Source: Chelatococcus albus
GTDB taxonomy: Bacteria > Pseudomonadota > Alphaproteobacteria > Rhizobiales > Beijerinckiaceae
Length of the DNA stretch: 64,000 nt
Assembly: GCF_030067675.1 (NCBI RefSeq)
Contig: NZ_JASJEV010000004.1
Span: forward strand, 245,121 to 309,120
Reading direction: 5' to 3'
How positions within the stretch are numbered: the first letter of the stretch is position 1; every line of letters begins with the position of its first letter. The notes beneath the pieces are model-generated. The model was not told the DNA's origin, did no database searches, and was given only the letters and a program-made list of their open reading frames with translations. This document shows positions 52,082 through 60,584 of this stretch, piece by piece. Both the position numbers and the translations under genes were made by a program.

Positions 52082-52663
52082 ATGCGCTTTCTCGTCCTGC
52101 ACGCCCACCCCGATCCGGACAGCTACAGCGCGGCGCTGCACGCCGCCGTGGTCGGGGCACTCGCCGCTGCCGGCCACGCAGTGGACGACTGCGACCTCCA
52201 TGCCGAGCACTTCGACCCCGTGCTCAGCCGCGACGAGCGGCGCGCCTACCACGATCTCGCGCAGAACCGCCTGCCGGTCGCCGATTACGTGCGCCGGCTC
52301 GAGGCGGCGGAAGGGCTCGTGCTCGTCTACCCCGTCTGGAACTTCGGCTTCCCGGCAATCCTCAAGGGCTTTCTCGACCGCGTCTTCCTGCCGGGCGTCA
52401 GCTTCCGCATCGAAAACGGGCTCGTGCGCCCCAACCTGCGGCGCATCACGCGCCTCGCGGCAGTGACGACCTACGGCGCGCCGCGCTGGCGCGCCTGCCT
52501 CATGGGCGATCCGCCGCGCAAGTGCATCACGCGCGTCTTGCGCGCCCTAGCCGCGTCGCAGGCCCGCACCCGTTATCTCGCCCATTACGACATGAACCGC
52601 TCGACACCCGCGACGCGCGAGGCTTTCCTGCGCGACGTCCGGCATTGCATGGAACATTTCTGA
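52082..52663 (+). CDS. Flavodoxin-fold NAD(P)H:quinone oxidoreductase (copy 1)
   Basis: 193 residues, KefF/MdaB/NQO type: LVLHAHPDPDSYSAALHAA, YPVWNFGFPAILKGFLDRVF (about 80) and a glycine/Tyr turn VTTYGAPRWRA. Reduces quinones or an electrophilic product with NAD(P)H. 25 nt behind the flavin oxidase. Confidence 0.88.
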   Translation: MRFLVLHAHPDPDSYSAALHAAVVGALAAAGHAVDDCDLHAEHFDPVLSRDERRAYHDLAQNRLPVADYVRRLEAAEGLVLVYPVWNFGFPAILKGFLDRVFLPGVSFRIENGLVRPNLRRITRLAAVTTYGAPRWRACLMGDPPRKCITRVLRALAASQARTRYLAHYDMNRSTPATREAFLRDVRHCMEHF

Positions 52664-52677
52664 TAGAGCCTTTCGCG

Positions 52678-53265
52678 ATGCGCGTCCTTCTCGTCTATTG
52701 CCATCCCTGCCCGGAGAGCTTCATCGCCGCGGTGCGCGACCGGGCGATCGCCGCCCTCAAGCGCGGCGGCCACGACGTGCGCCTCCTCGACCTCTATGCC
52801 GAAGGCTTCGACCCGGTGATGTCGGCGGAGGAGCGGCGCCACTACCACACGCCCGGCCGCAACGAGGCGCCGGTCGCCGCACATCTCGCGCATCTGCGCT
52901 GGGCGGAGGCGCTCGTCTTCATCTACCCGACCTGGTGGTACGGACTGCCCGCCATGCTCAAGGGCTGGCTCGACCGCGTCTGGGTGCCGCACGCGACCTT
53001 CGAGATGCCGAAGCCCGGCCGACCGATCGCGCGCCGCATGAAGCACATCCGCGTCGTGGCGGCGATCTCGACACTCGGCAGCCCCCGCTGGTGGTGGTGG
53101 CTCATCGGCATGCCGGGACGGCGCACGCTGCTCACCGGCATCAGCGTCTTGTGCCATTGGCGCTGCCGCCGCCTGTGGATGGCCTTGCATCGCATGGACT
53201 CGACGACCGACGTCGAGCGCAACCGCTTCCTCGCCGCGGTGGAGCGCCGCCTGTCCCGCATCTGA
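52678..53265 (+). CDS. Flavodoxin-fold NAD(P)H:quinone oxidoreductase (copy 2)
   Basis: 195 residues, paralogue of the preceding gene: LLVYCHPCPESFIAAVRD, YPTWWYGLPAMLKGWLDRVW (about 81) and ISTLGSPRWWWWL. The pair is a tandem duplication that has diverged; in both, YP-x-W-x-x-G-x-P-A-x-LKG-x-LDRV is kept. 14 nt gap. Last gene of the operon. Confidence 0.88.
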   Translation: MRVLLVYCHPCPESFIAAVRDRAIAALKRGGHDVRLLDLYAEGFDPVMSAEERRHYHTPGRNEAPVAAHLAHLRWAEALVFIYPTWWYGLPAMLKGWLDRVWVPHATFEMPKPGRPIARRMKHIRVVAAISTLGSPRWWWWLIGMPGRRTLLTGISVLCHWRCRRLWMALHRMDSTTDVERNRFLAAVERRLSRI

Positions 53266-53282
53266 GGCCGCCGGCTACCGCC

Positions 53283-53300
53283 GTCATCGAAATGTCATCG
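53283..53300. promoter_or_regulatory. Direct repeat upstream of marR
   Basis: GTCATCG occurs twice (53283-53289, 53294-53300) with a period of 11, one helical turn. An imperfect inverted CGAAA...TTTCG pair overlaps (53288-53319). Possible autoregulatory operator 68-85 nt before the regulator start. Confidence 0.4.
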
Positions 53301-53367
53301 CCTGAAGGGCATTGTTTCGACGGCAAGCTATCCTGCCCGAGGGCAACCAGATCAGCGGAGGCCAGCG

Positions 53368-53853
53368 ATGAAGCATCCGGTCGCAAAGAGTGTCGGCTGG
53401 GCGCTCGTGCACGCGGCGCGCCTGCATCGCACGCGCATGGGCGAGCGGCTGGCCGCGCTCGGCCTCTTCCCCGGCCAGGAGCAGGTGCTGCAGGCCCTGG
53501 CGACAACCGAGACCCTCACCATGGGTGAGCTCGCGGCCCTCCTGCGCGTCAAGCCGCCGACGGCCTCCAAGACCATTGCCCGCCTCGCCCTGCAGGGCCT
53601 CGTCGAACGCCGCACCGAGCCGGGCGACGCGCGCGTCGTCGTCGTCACACTGACCGAAGAGGGCGCGCGCCGTGCCGCCTCCATCGAGGGCCTGTGGAGC
53701 GAGGTGGAGGACGAGCTCCTGAACGGCCTCGACGGCAAGAACCGCAAGCGCCTGCGCAAGCTCCTGCGCAAGGCGGCCAAGAACCTGGCCGGTGCCGCCG
53801 AGGGAGAAGGGCTCGAAGAGCCCGACGACGAGCTCGAGGAGACCGCCGCCTGA
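53368..53853 (+). CDS. MarR-family transcriptional regulator
   Basis: 161 residues, winged helix about 30-100 with LTMGELAALLRVKPPTASKT and the wing RRTEPGDARVVVVTLTEEG; the acidic C-terminal tail (EGEGLEEPDDELEE) is unusual. Start after GGAGG. It follows the heterocycle-type operon by 102 nt on the same strand and is its most likely local regulator. Confidence 0.88.
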   Translation: MKHPVAKSVGWALVHAARLHRTRMGERLAALGLFPGQEQVLQALATTETLTMGELAALLRVKPPTASKTIARLALQGLVERRTEPGDARVVVVTLTEEGARRAASIEGLWSEVEDELLNGLDGKNRKRLRKLLRKAAKNLAGAAEGEGLEEPDDELEETAA

Positions 53854-53876
53854 GGGCCGGAGCCGGTCCGGCCCAT

Positions 53877-55238
53877 TCAGCCGATGAGGTTGACCAGCAT
53901 CACTCGCCCCATGCCCGCCGCCGCGAGCAACCCCACCGTCGTGATCACGCCGCGATGCCAGGCGAAGAGCAGCGCGAAGGCGACGAGCGACATGACGAGC
54001 GCATCCAGCCGCAGGCTCGCGAGTTCGACGGTAACGACGCGCACCGGGCCAACCCACCACTCGCCGACCACGGCGAAGAGCACGTTGAGCGCGAACCACA
54101 GCGCGAGATTGGCGATGACTCCGACGACGGCGGCCGTGATGGCGGCGAGAGCGCCGGCGAGCCGCCGGTCGTGCGTGACATCCTCCATGAACGGTGCGCC
54201 GGCGAAGATCCACAGGAAGGAGGGCACGAAGGTCACCCATACGGTCATCGCCGCGCCGAGCGTCCCGGCGACGAGGGGCGTGAACGGCTCGGGAGCCCGG
54301 AAGGCGGCGAGGAAGCCGACGAACTGGTTGACGAGGATCGTCGGCCCGGGCGTCGTCTCGGCGAGCCCGAGCCCGTCCACCATCTCGGCCGCGGTCGCCC
54401 AGTGCTTGGCGTTGACCGCCGCGTCGGCGAGATAGGCCAGCACGGCATAGGCCCCGCCGAAGGTCACGACCGCGAGCTTGGAGAAGAAGAGCCCGAGATC
54501 GACAAGGACGTGCCCCGGCCCAAGCGTTACCGCAGCGAGAAGCACCGGCGCCCACCAGACTGCGAGCCAGGCGGCGCCGCTCCGCACCGCGCCCGCGACG
54601 CGCCCCGGCGCCGGCGGCGGACGCGCGCCGTCCCCGTCGCGCACGCCGACGAGGGCGGGATGCCGGCGCGCCGCCAGGAAGCCCATGAATCCCGCCGCCA
54701 GCACGACGAGCGGGAAGGGAAGGCGCAGGAAGAAGAGGGCGATGAAGCTCGCGACGGCCAGGCTGACGAGCAGGCGCGTGCGCAGCGCACGCCGGCCGAT
54801 GCGCAGCACGGCCTCGACCACGATGGCGAGCACGGCCGCCTTGATGCCGAAGAACACGCCGTCGATCAGCGGCACGCCGCTGCCCATGACGTAGAGCAGC
54901 GACAGCCCGAGCATGACGAGCGCGCCGGGCAGCACGAAGAGGAGCCCGGCGGCGAGGCCGCCGCGCACGCCGTGCAGGAGCCAGCCGATGTAGGTCGCGA
55001 GCTGCTGGGCCTCCGGGCCCGGCAGCAGGGTGCAGTAATTGAGGGCGTTGAGGAAGCGGTGCTCGTCGATCCAGCGCCGCTCCTCGACGACGAAGCGGTG
55101 CAGCATGGCGATCTGCCCAGCCGCGCCGCCGAAGGAGAGGAAGCCCACCTTGGCCCACAGGCTCATGGCCTGCGTGAAGGCGACGGGCGCAGGGCGCGCC
55201 TCGTCGCCCCGCCCGGTCATCATGGACAGTTCGCTCAT
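53877..55238 (-). CDS. chrA: Chromate transporter family protein, ChrA (two-domain)
   Basis: 453 residues with the duplicated CHR domain: LWAKVGFLSFGGAAGQIAML (about 30), LNYCTLLPGPEAQQLATYIG (about 65), and in the second half VTFGGAYAVLAYLAD and LAETTPGPTILVNQFVGF. Effluxes chromate, or exchanges sulfate-like anions. ATG 55238 overlaps the stop of the rhodanese-ChrB gene (ATGA). Confidence 0.93.
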   Translation of the reverse strand: MSELSMMTGRGDEARPAPVAFTQAMSLWAKVGFLSFGGAAGQIAMLHRFVVEERRWIDEHRFLNALNYCTLLPGPEAQQLATYIGWLLHGVRGGLAAGLLFVLPGALVMLGLSLLYVMGSGVPLIDGVFFGIKAAVLAIVVEAVLRIGRRALRTRLLVSLAVASFIALFFLRLPFPLVVLAAGFMGFLAARRHPALVGVRDGDGARPPPAPGRVAGAVRSGAAWLAVWWAPVLLAAVTLGPGHVLVDLGLFFSKLAVVTFGGAYAVLAYLADAAVNAKHWATAAEMVDGLGLAETTPGPTILVNQFVGFLAAFRAPEPFTPLVAGTLGAAMTVWVTFVPSFLWIFAGAPFMEDVTHDRRLAGALAAITAAVVGVIANLALWFALNVLFAVVGEWWVGPVRVVTVELASLRLDALVMSLVAFALLFAWHRGVITTVGLLAAAGMGRVMLVNLIG

Positions 55239-56083
55239 GCCGCCGTCTCCCGCGCAGGCCGCACCCACAGGTGCCGTTCGCCGCGCGCATGGCGCAGCCA
55301 AGCGAGGAGCCCGTCATAGACGATGAAGCCGTCCCGCAACACCGCCGCGTCGTCGTCGCCGTGCCGGGCCGACAGGCCGAGCGCGACGGCGAGCAGCCCG
55401 GCGCATTGCGGCACGAGGTCGAGCCGGTCGGTATCGGCACCGCGCACGATCAGCGCGAGATCGCGCAGCTCCGGCAACGCGTCGAGGCCGAAGGCGCGGA
55501 CGAGCGCGTCGAAGCTGCAGAGTTCCCCATCGTGCTCGAAGGGGGCGCCCGGCAGGTCGTAGGCGATGCCGCCGAGATCGTCCGCGACGGCGAGCACCTG
55601 GTCCGGCTCGACGAAAAGGAACCGCGCCCGCGCGTCCAGGAAACGCGCGATGAGCCATGGGCAGGCGACCCGATCGATCTTGGGCCGGCGGCGCGTGACC
55701 CATGACGTCGGCGCCTCGCCGAGCACCACAGGCCCTGCCCTGCGCCGCACGACCGGCAGGCCGGCCGCCAGCCAGCTGTCGAAACCGTCGCGCAGCACCT
55801 GCGCGGCAATGCCGCGCGCCCTGAGCGCCGCGGCAACGCCCTGGCTGCGGTTGTGCCCGTGCGCGCAGGCGACGACGACCCGTCGACCGGCCGCCTCCGA
55901 GGCCAGAATATCGGCAGCATCGGCGGCATCGAGGAGCCACGCGGCGGGCAGGATCGTTCCTCGCTCGTCCACGAGCTCGCGCCGGCCCACGTCGACAAGC
56001 AGCGGCGGCACCGTGCCGAGAAGGGCCTCGAACAGGTCCGGAGGGTCGATGAGGAAAGAAGAAGGAACAGCGGGCGTGCCCAT
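55235..56083 (-). CDS. Rhodanese domain fused to ChrB C-terminal domain
   Basis: 282 residues. N-terminal rhodanese (about 15-115) with active loop CAHGHNRS, a CX5R with catalytic Cys, followed by the ChrB_C domain (about 125-280) starting SWVTRRRPKIDRVACPWLIA and FVEPDQV. ChrB-type proteins sense chromate and support ChrA; a sulfur-transferase domain instead of the usual DNA-binding N-terminus suggests an enzymatic or sulfur-sensing role. Confidence 0.88.
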   Translation of the reverse strand: MGTPAVPSSFLIDPPDLFEALLGTVPPLLVDVGRRELVDERGTILPAAWLLDAADAADILASEAAGRRVVVACAHGHNRSQGVAAALRARGIAAQVLRDGFDSWLAAGLPVVRRRAGPVVLGEAPTSWVTRRRPKIDRVACPWLIARFLDARARFLFVEPDQVLAVADDLGGIAYDLPGAPFEHDGELCSFDALVRAFGLDALPELRDLALIVRGADTDRLDLVPQCAGLLAVALGLSARHGDDDAAVLRDGFIVYDGLLAWLRHARGERHLWVRPARETAA

Positions 56084-56285
56084 CGGAGACCTCCATGGGG
56101 GAAGTCACGAGCGACGCTTGGGCACAGCCTGACGGGGCGTTCGCTCTCGGCCCCGTGTCGACAGCTTGCGCCAGAACCGCGTCATATGCAACGGAGACCT
56201 GCGATGCGGCGCGTCGCCAAGCGGGACGATGCGCAGTAGGCTTTCCGGCGATGATGCGCACGCACTGGCTAAATCGTTTCAACTC

Positions 56286-57209
56286 ATGCTGATGCAGAAC
56301 CCGCGGACGGGCGAGGCGGCCTCGGCGACAGATAGTCGTGACCGGCTCGCGGGCATTGCGCTCATGTGCGCGGCGCTGATGTGCTTCGCCTGCCTCGACG
56401 CCAGCGCCAAGTGGCTCAATCGCCACATGGACCCGATGCAGACGGTGTGGGTGCGCTATGTGGCGAGCATCGTGCTGGTGGGTGCCGCCATCAATCCGGT
56501 GACGCGGCCGGGAGTGATGCGCAGCGCGCGACCGTGGCTGCAGACGGGGCGCTCGCTCCTGCTCTTCCTCTCGACGGCGCTCAACTTCTTCGCGCTGCTC
56601 TACCTTCAGCTTGCCGAGACGATGTCGATCATCTTCTCGACGCCGCTTCTCGTCGCCCTCATCGCCGGGCCGCTCCTCGGGGAATGGGTCGGGCCACGCC
56701 GCCTCGCGGCGATCGCCGTCGGCTTCCTCGGCGTCCTCGTCGTGGCGCGGCCGGGCCTCGGGGGGCTGCATCCGGCTGCTCTCCTGTCGATGGCGGGCGC
56801 CGTCTGCTATGCCCTCTACAATATCTCGACGCGCGTGCTCGCCGCGCACGACTCGTCCGAAACGACGATGGTCTATTCCGGGCTCGCCGGCGTCGCCCTG
56901 ACGACCCCCCTCATCCCCTTCATCTGGACGACGCCGGCCTCGCCCGTCGCCTGGCTGATCATGGGAGGGCTCGGCGCCTTCGGCGCGCTCGGCCACTGGC
57001 TGCTCATCCAGGCGCACCGGCGCGCCCCCGCCGCGGTGCTCGCGCCTTTCATCTACACGCAGATCGTGTGGATGATCGGCCTCGGCTTCGTGATCTTCGG
57101 CGACGTGCCGGACGTCTACACACTGGCGGGCGGGGGCATCGTCATCGCCTCGGGCCTCTATCTGCTCTATCGCGAGCGTGTCGTAGCGAAACCGACCAGG
57201 GAAGCTTGA
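56286..57209 (+). CDS. EamA/RhaT-type DMT transporter
   Basis: About 307 residues and ten membrane segments in two EamA halves (e.g. GIALMCAALMCFACLDASAKW at about 20, ALYNISTRVLAAHDSSETTM at mid-length). Substrate unknown. The start is uncertain among ATGs at 56229, 56286 and 56292, none with a strong ribosome site. Confidence 0.85.
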   Translation: MLMQNPRTGEAASATDSRDRLAGIALMCAALMCFACLDASAKWLNRHMDPMQTVWVRYVASIVLVGAAINPVTRPGVMRSARPWLQTGRSLLLFLSTALNFFALLYLQLAETMSIIFSTPLLVALIAGPLLGEWVGPRRLAAIAVGFLGVLVVARPGLGGLHPAALLSMAGAVCYALYNISTRVLAAHDSSETTMVYSGLAGVALTTPLIPFIWTTPASPVAWLIMGGLGAFGALGHWLLIQAHRRAPAAVLAPFIYTQIVWMIGLGFVIFGDVPDVYTLAGGGIVIASGLYLLYRERVVAKPTREA

Positions 57210-57534
57210 GCGTGACCGCAGTCTCGAGCCTGCCCAATCTCGGCCAGCGACCGAGGCCCTGCTCGCCGAGGTCAGAATCACCAGCGCCGAGGAGCTGCGC
57301 GGCACAGGCGCTGTCGAGGCTTGGCGGCGCCTGAAGTTCATCGCGCCGAACCGCGTCAGCCTGGTCGGCCTCCACGCCATGGAGGCCGCGCTGCGAGGCT
57401 GCCATTGGCTGCACCTGCCTGCCGAGATGAAGGACTGGCTGAGGCGCGAAGCGGCGGTTGTGACCGCAGCGCTCGCGCCGCAGCGGCGGGGTGCCGGCCT
57501 CAAGATGCAACGGAGGCGGGGGCGATGCCGTTGA
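57206..57534 (+). pseudogene. TfoX C-terminal-domain protein with a 1-nt frameshift
   Basis: From TTG 57206 (overlapping the transporter stop as TTGA, AGGGAAG upstream) the frame reads LSVTAVSSLPNLG, the typical TfoX_C start. Two codons later sense is lost and resumes one frame over as PATEALLAEVRITSAEELRG, TGAVEAWRRLKFIAPNR and GLHAMEAALRGCHWLHLP, ending at TGA 57532-57534. A missing C at GGCC (57243-57245) explains it; 329 nt is one short of 110 codons. Standalone TfoX_C proteins are of unclear function. Confidence 0.82.
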
Positions 57535-58414
57535 GATCGGCCACGATGTCGGCGAGCATCGGCACATAGTCGTCGCCGCGCCCCGCGGCGACGGCGAGGG
57601 CGAAGCTGTTCTTCACCGCATTGCCCAGAGGATTGGCGAGGCCGGCCGCATCGGCCATGGCGGCGACGTAGCGCGTATCCTTGTGCGCATTCCTCAGCGT
57701 GAACCTGTGGGCCTCGCGATCACCCTCAAGCGCGTAACGCATGAAGGTCTGATAGAAGCCGCAGTCCATGCGGCTGCCGCGCAGCACGCTGTCGAACTGC
57801 TGCGGCGTGATGCCCACCTTGCGCCCGAGCGCCAGTGCCTCGGCATAGAGCGCCGCATAGCCGAGCGAGATGAAGTTGTTGAGGAGCTTCATCTTGTGGC
57901 CGTCGCCCGTGCGACCGATGTGGACGACCCGCCCCGCCCAGGTATCGAGCACCGGCTTCAGCCGCGCGAAGGTCACCTCGTCGCAGCCGACCATGGTGTC
58001 GAGCGTGCCCTCCCAGGCCTCCTTCGGCGTGCGCGACAGGGGTGCGTCGACGAAGGTGATACCCCGAGGCGCGAGCTCTGCCGCAAGCGCCAGCGTCGAG
58101 CCTGGATCGGCCGTCGAGCAGTCGACAATGATCGTGCCGGAGCGGGCGCCGACGGCGAGGCCATCGGGCCCGCGCACCAGCGCCTCGACCTCCTGCGAAC
58201 TCGTGACGCAGAGGAAGATGATGGTCGACTGTTCGGCGAGTGCCTTTGCGGAAACCGCCTCCCCCGCCCCGCGAGCCGCGAGATCATCCACGGCCGTGCG
58301 GCGGCGATGGGCGAGAACCGTCAATGGAAAGCCCTTTTCGACGATGTTCTTCGCCATGCCGTGGCCCATCAGACCGAGGCCGATGAAACCGATGCGCTCG
58401 TTTGTCGCTACCAT
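57500..58414 (-). CDS. NAD(P)-dependent beta-hydroxyacid dehydrogenase (HIBADH family), copy 1
   Basis: 304 residues: Rossmann start IGFIGLGLMGHGMAKNIV, DAPLSRTPKEAWEGTL in the substrate-binding position, catalytic Lys in GDGHKMKLLNNFISLG (about 170). The substrate loop DAPLSR replaces the usual DAPVSGG, so the substrate differs from 3-hydroxyisobutyrate. GAGGAAG precedes ATG 58414. It is divergent from the LacI gene and overlaps the tail of the TfoX-like gene. Confidence 0.88.
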   Translation of the reverse strand: MVATNERIGFIGLGLMGHGMAKNIVEKGFPLTVLAHRRRTAVDDLAARGAGEAVSAKALAEQSTIIFLCVTSSQEVEALVRGPDGLAVGARSGTIIVDCSTADPGSTLALAAELAPRGITFVDAPLSRTPKEAWEGTLDTMVGCDEVTFARLKPVLDTWAGRVVHIGRTGDGHKMKLLNNFISLGYAALYAEALALGRKVGITPQQFDSVLRGSRMDCGFYQTFMRYALEGDREAHRFTLRNAHKDTRYVAAMADAAGLANPLGNAVKNSFALAVAAGRGDDYVPMLADIVADLNGIAPASVAS

Positions 58415-58511
58415 TGCTTCGCTTCCTCTTGACGTGAACGATCGGACAGGGCGTGGATGATGGCCAGCGCGCCGCAAGACGAGTGCGTCGGATGAAGGAG
58501 GCTTCGCCCTG

Positions 58512-59561
58512 ATGAGCATGCCCGGGCTTTCGGCCGAGCGACACGACCGTCACCGCGTCACCCTGCAGGTCATCGCCGAGAAACTCTCGCTCTCGACCGC
58601 GACGGTGTCCCTGGCGCTGCGCGACAGCGCCGTCGTGGCCGAGGCGACCAAGCGCAAGGTGCAGGAGCTCGCGCGCGAGCTCGGCTACGTCTACAACCGC
58701 AGCGCGGCGAGCCTGCGCACCGCGCGCACCAACATGATCGCGGTCGGCTTCCACGACATCACCAATCCCTATTTCGCCGAACTGCTCTCGGCCATCGAGG
58801 AGACGGTGAGCGGCAGCGGGCGCACGGTGCTGCTCGGCACCTATGCCGAGAGTCTCGAAAAGCAGGCCCGCGTCCTCTCCACCCTGCGCGAGTATAGGCC
58901 GGACGGCATGATCCTGTGCGCGGCCGGCGGCACGACGCCCGAGAGCCTCAACCAGCTCACGGCGGCGGGCATCCCCGTCGTGCAGGTGTCGCGCGAGATC
59001 GCAGGCGTCGACCTCGACTTCGTCGGCTCCGACGACGCCCGCGGCACCACGGTCGCCGTCGAGCATCTGATCGGCCTCGGCCATCGGCGCATCGCCATGA
59101 TCGGCGGCTCGGACCTCATCTCGACAGGGCGGGCGCGCCGCCGCGGCTACAGCGAGACGCTGGCGCGCCACGGCCTTCCCGTCGAGCCGGCCCTGATCGT
59201 CGAGGGATACGGCACGCGCGAGACGGGCTTCAGGGGCATCGAGGCGCTCATGCAGCTGCCCGATCCGCCGACGGCGGCGGTGTGCTTCAACGACCTCGCC
59301 GCCTTCGGTGCCATGCTCGGCCTGCGGCACGCGGGTCGTGAGGCCGGTCGCGACTTCTCCATCGTCGGCTGTGACGATGTGGCGGAGGCGGCGCAGTGGT
59401 TCCCGGCGCTCACCACCCTGCACAACCATCAGGACGAGATGGGCCGCAAGGCTGCCGAGCTGCTGGTGCGCCGCATAGAGAACCCCGGCGCTCCGACGCG
59501 GCGCATCATCCTGGAACCGTCGCTCGTCATACGCGGTACCACCGCCCCGCCGCAACGGTGA
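58512..59561 (+). CDS. LacI-family transcriptional regulator
   Basis: 349 residues: HTH LQVIAEKLSLSTATVSLALR (about 18) with hinge GYVYNRSAASLRTAR, then a periplasmic-binding-like sensor domain with VGSDDARGTTVAVEHLI and CFNDLAAFGAM. It lies between the two dehydrogenase genes and probably represses the sugar-acid locus. AAGGAGG is 10 nt upstream of ATG 58512. Confidence 0.92.
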   Translation: MSMPGLSAERHDRHRVTLQVIAEKLSLSTATVSLALRDSAVVAEATKRKVQELARELGYVYNRSAASLRTARTNMIAVGFHDITNPYFAELLSAIEETVSGSGRTVLLGTYAESLEKQARVLSTLREYRPDGMILCAAGGTTPESLNQLTAAGIPVVQVSREIAGVDLDFVGSDDARGTTVAVEHLIGLGHRRIAMIGGSDLISTGRARRRGYSETLARHGLPVEPALIVEGYGTRETGFRGIEALMQLPDPPTAAVCFNDLAAFGAMLGLRHAGREAGRDFSIVGCDDVAEAAQWFPALTTLHNHQDEMGRKAAELLVRRIENPGAPTRRIILEPSLVIRGTTAPPQR

Positions 59562-59688
59562 GGGCTCTCGAGCTCGCGCCGATCTCGGCTCGACACGATC
59601 CGGAATCAGCGCGATCGATGGCCGAAGGCCCGAGCAGGATGGGACGGGAGAACCGGTTCCCACTGTGCCTCATCCCGCTCCGGCCAGC

Positions 59689-60573
59689 TCAGGCATCGCC
59701 GCTCTTGTTGAGCACGCGGTAGGCCCGCAGGACCTGGCTGTCGTCGGCCGCCCCGTGGCCGAGGCCCGAGGCGGCGAGGAACATCTGGTGGGCCGCCGCA
59801 GCCAGCGGCAGCGCCGCCCGGGCGCTGCGCCCGGCATCGAGCACGATGCCGAGATCCTTGACGAAGATGTCGACGGCACTGGCGACAGGAGGCGCCTCCT
59901 CCAGCATGCGCAGGCCGCGGTCCTTCAGCATCCAGCTCGAGGCAGCGGAGCCGGCGAGGATCTCGATAAGGACACGCGCGTCGATCCCCGCCTTGGCCGC
60001 GAGCGACAGGGCCTCCGCCGCGGCGGCGATATGCACGCCGCAGAGGAGCTGGTTGACGGTCTTGACCATCGCCCCCTGCCCCGGCCGTTCGCCGACGTGG
60101 AAGACCTTGTCGCCGAGGGCGTCGAGCACCGGCCTCGCCGCAGCGAAATCGGCCGGCGCGGCCGCGGCCATGATGGTGAGCGTGCCGGCCCGCGCGCCGC
60201 CGACGCCGCCCGACACCGGCGCATCGACGAGACGCCGGCCAGCCCGCGCGATGCGTTCGGCGAGTGTCTCCACGGCCGCCGGTGCACAGGTCGCCATGAG
60301 AACGACGATGCCGCCCGGCGCGAGCGCCTCCAGCGCACCCGCGGCGAAGAGCACGCCTTCCGCCTGCGCGGCGTTGACCACCATCAGCACCAGCACGTCG
60401 GCTTCGCGCGCCGCCTCCGCCGCCGTGGGGGCGCGCTGCCCGCCGGCCGCCGCCAGTGCATCCGCGGCCTCGCTTCGAACATCGAAACCGCGCACGGCAA
60501 AGCCCCGCCGCACGAGGTTCTGCGCCATCGGCAGACCCATGGCGCCGAGCCCGACGAAACCGACCGTCGTCAT
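59689..60573 (-). CDS. NAD-dependent beta-hydroxyacid dehydrogenase, LtnD-like (copy 2)
   Basis: 294 residues: VGFVGLGAMGLPMAQNLV, DAPVSGGVGGARAGTLTIM and catalytic Lys in GQGAMVKTVNQLLCGVHIA (about 172), close to L-threonate dehydrogenases. AGGGAG precedes ATG 60573. Last gene of the sugar ABC operon, 11 nt behind the permease, so it likely oxidises the imported sugar acid. Confidence 0.9.
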   Translation of the reverse strand: MTTVGFVGLGAMGLPMAQNLVRRGFAVRGFDVRSEAADALAAAGGQRAPTAAEAAREADVLVLMVVNAAQAEGVLFAAGALEALAPGGIVVLMATCAPAAVETLAERIARAGRRLVDAPVSGGVGGARAGTLTIMAAAAPADFAAARPVLDALGDKVFHVGERPGQGAMVKTVNQLLCGVHIAAAAEALSLAAKAGIDARVLIEILAGSAASSWMLKDRGLRMLEEAPPVASAVDIFVKDLGIVLDAGRSARAALPLAAAAHQMFLAASGLGHGAADDSQVLRAYRVLNKSGDA

Positions 60574-60584
60574 CACAGCTCCCT

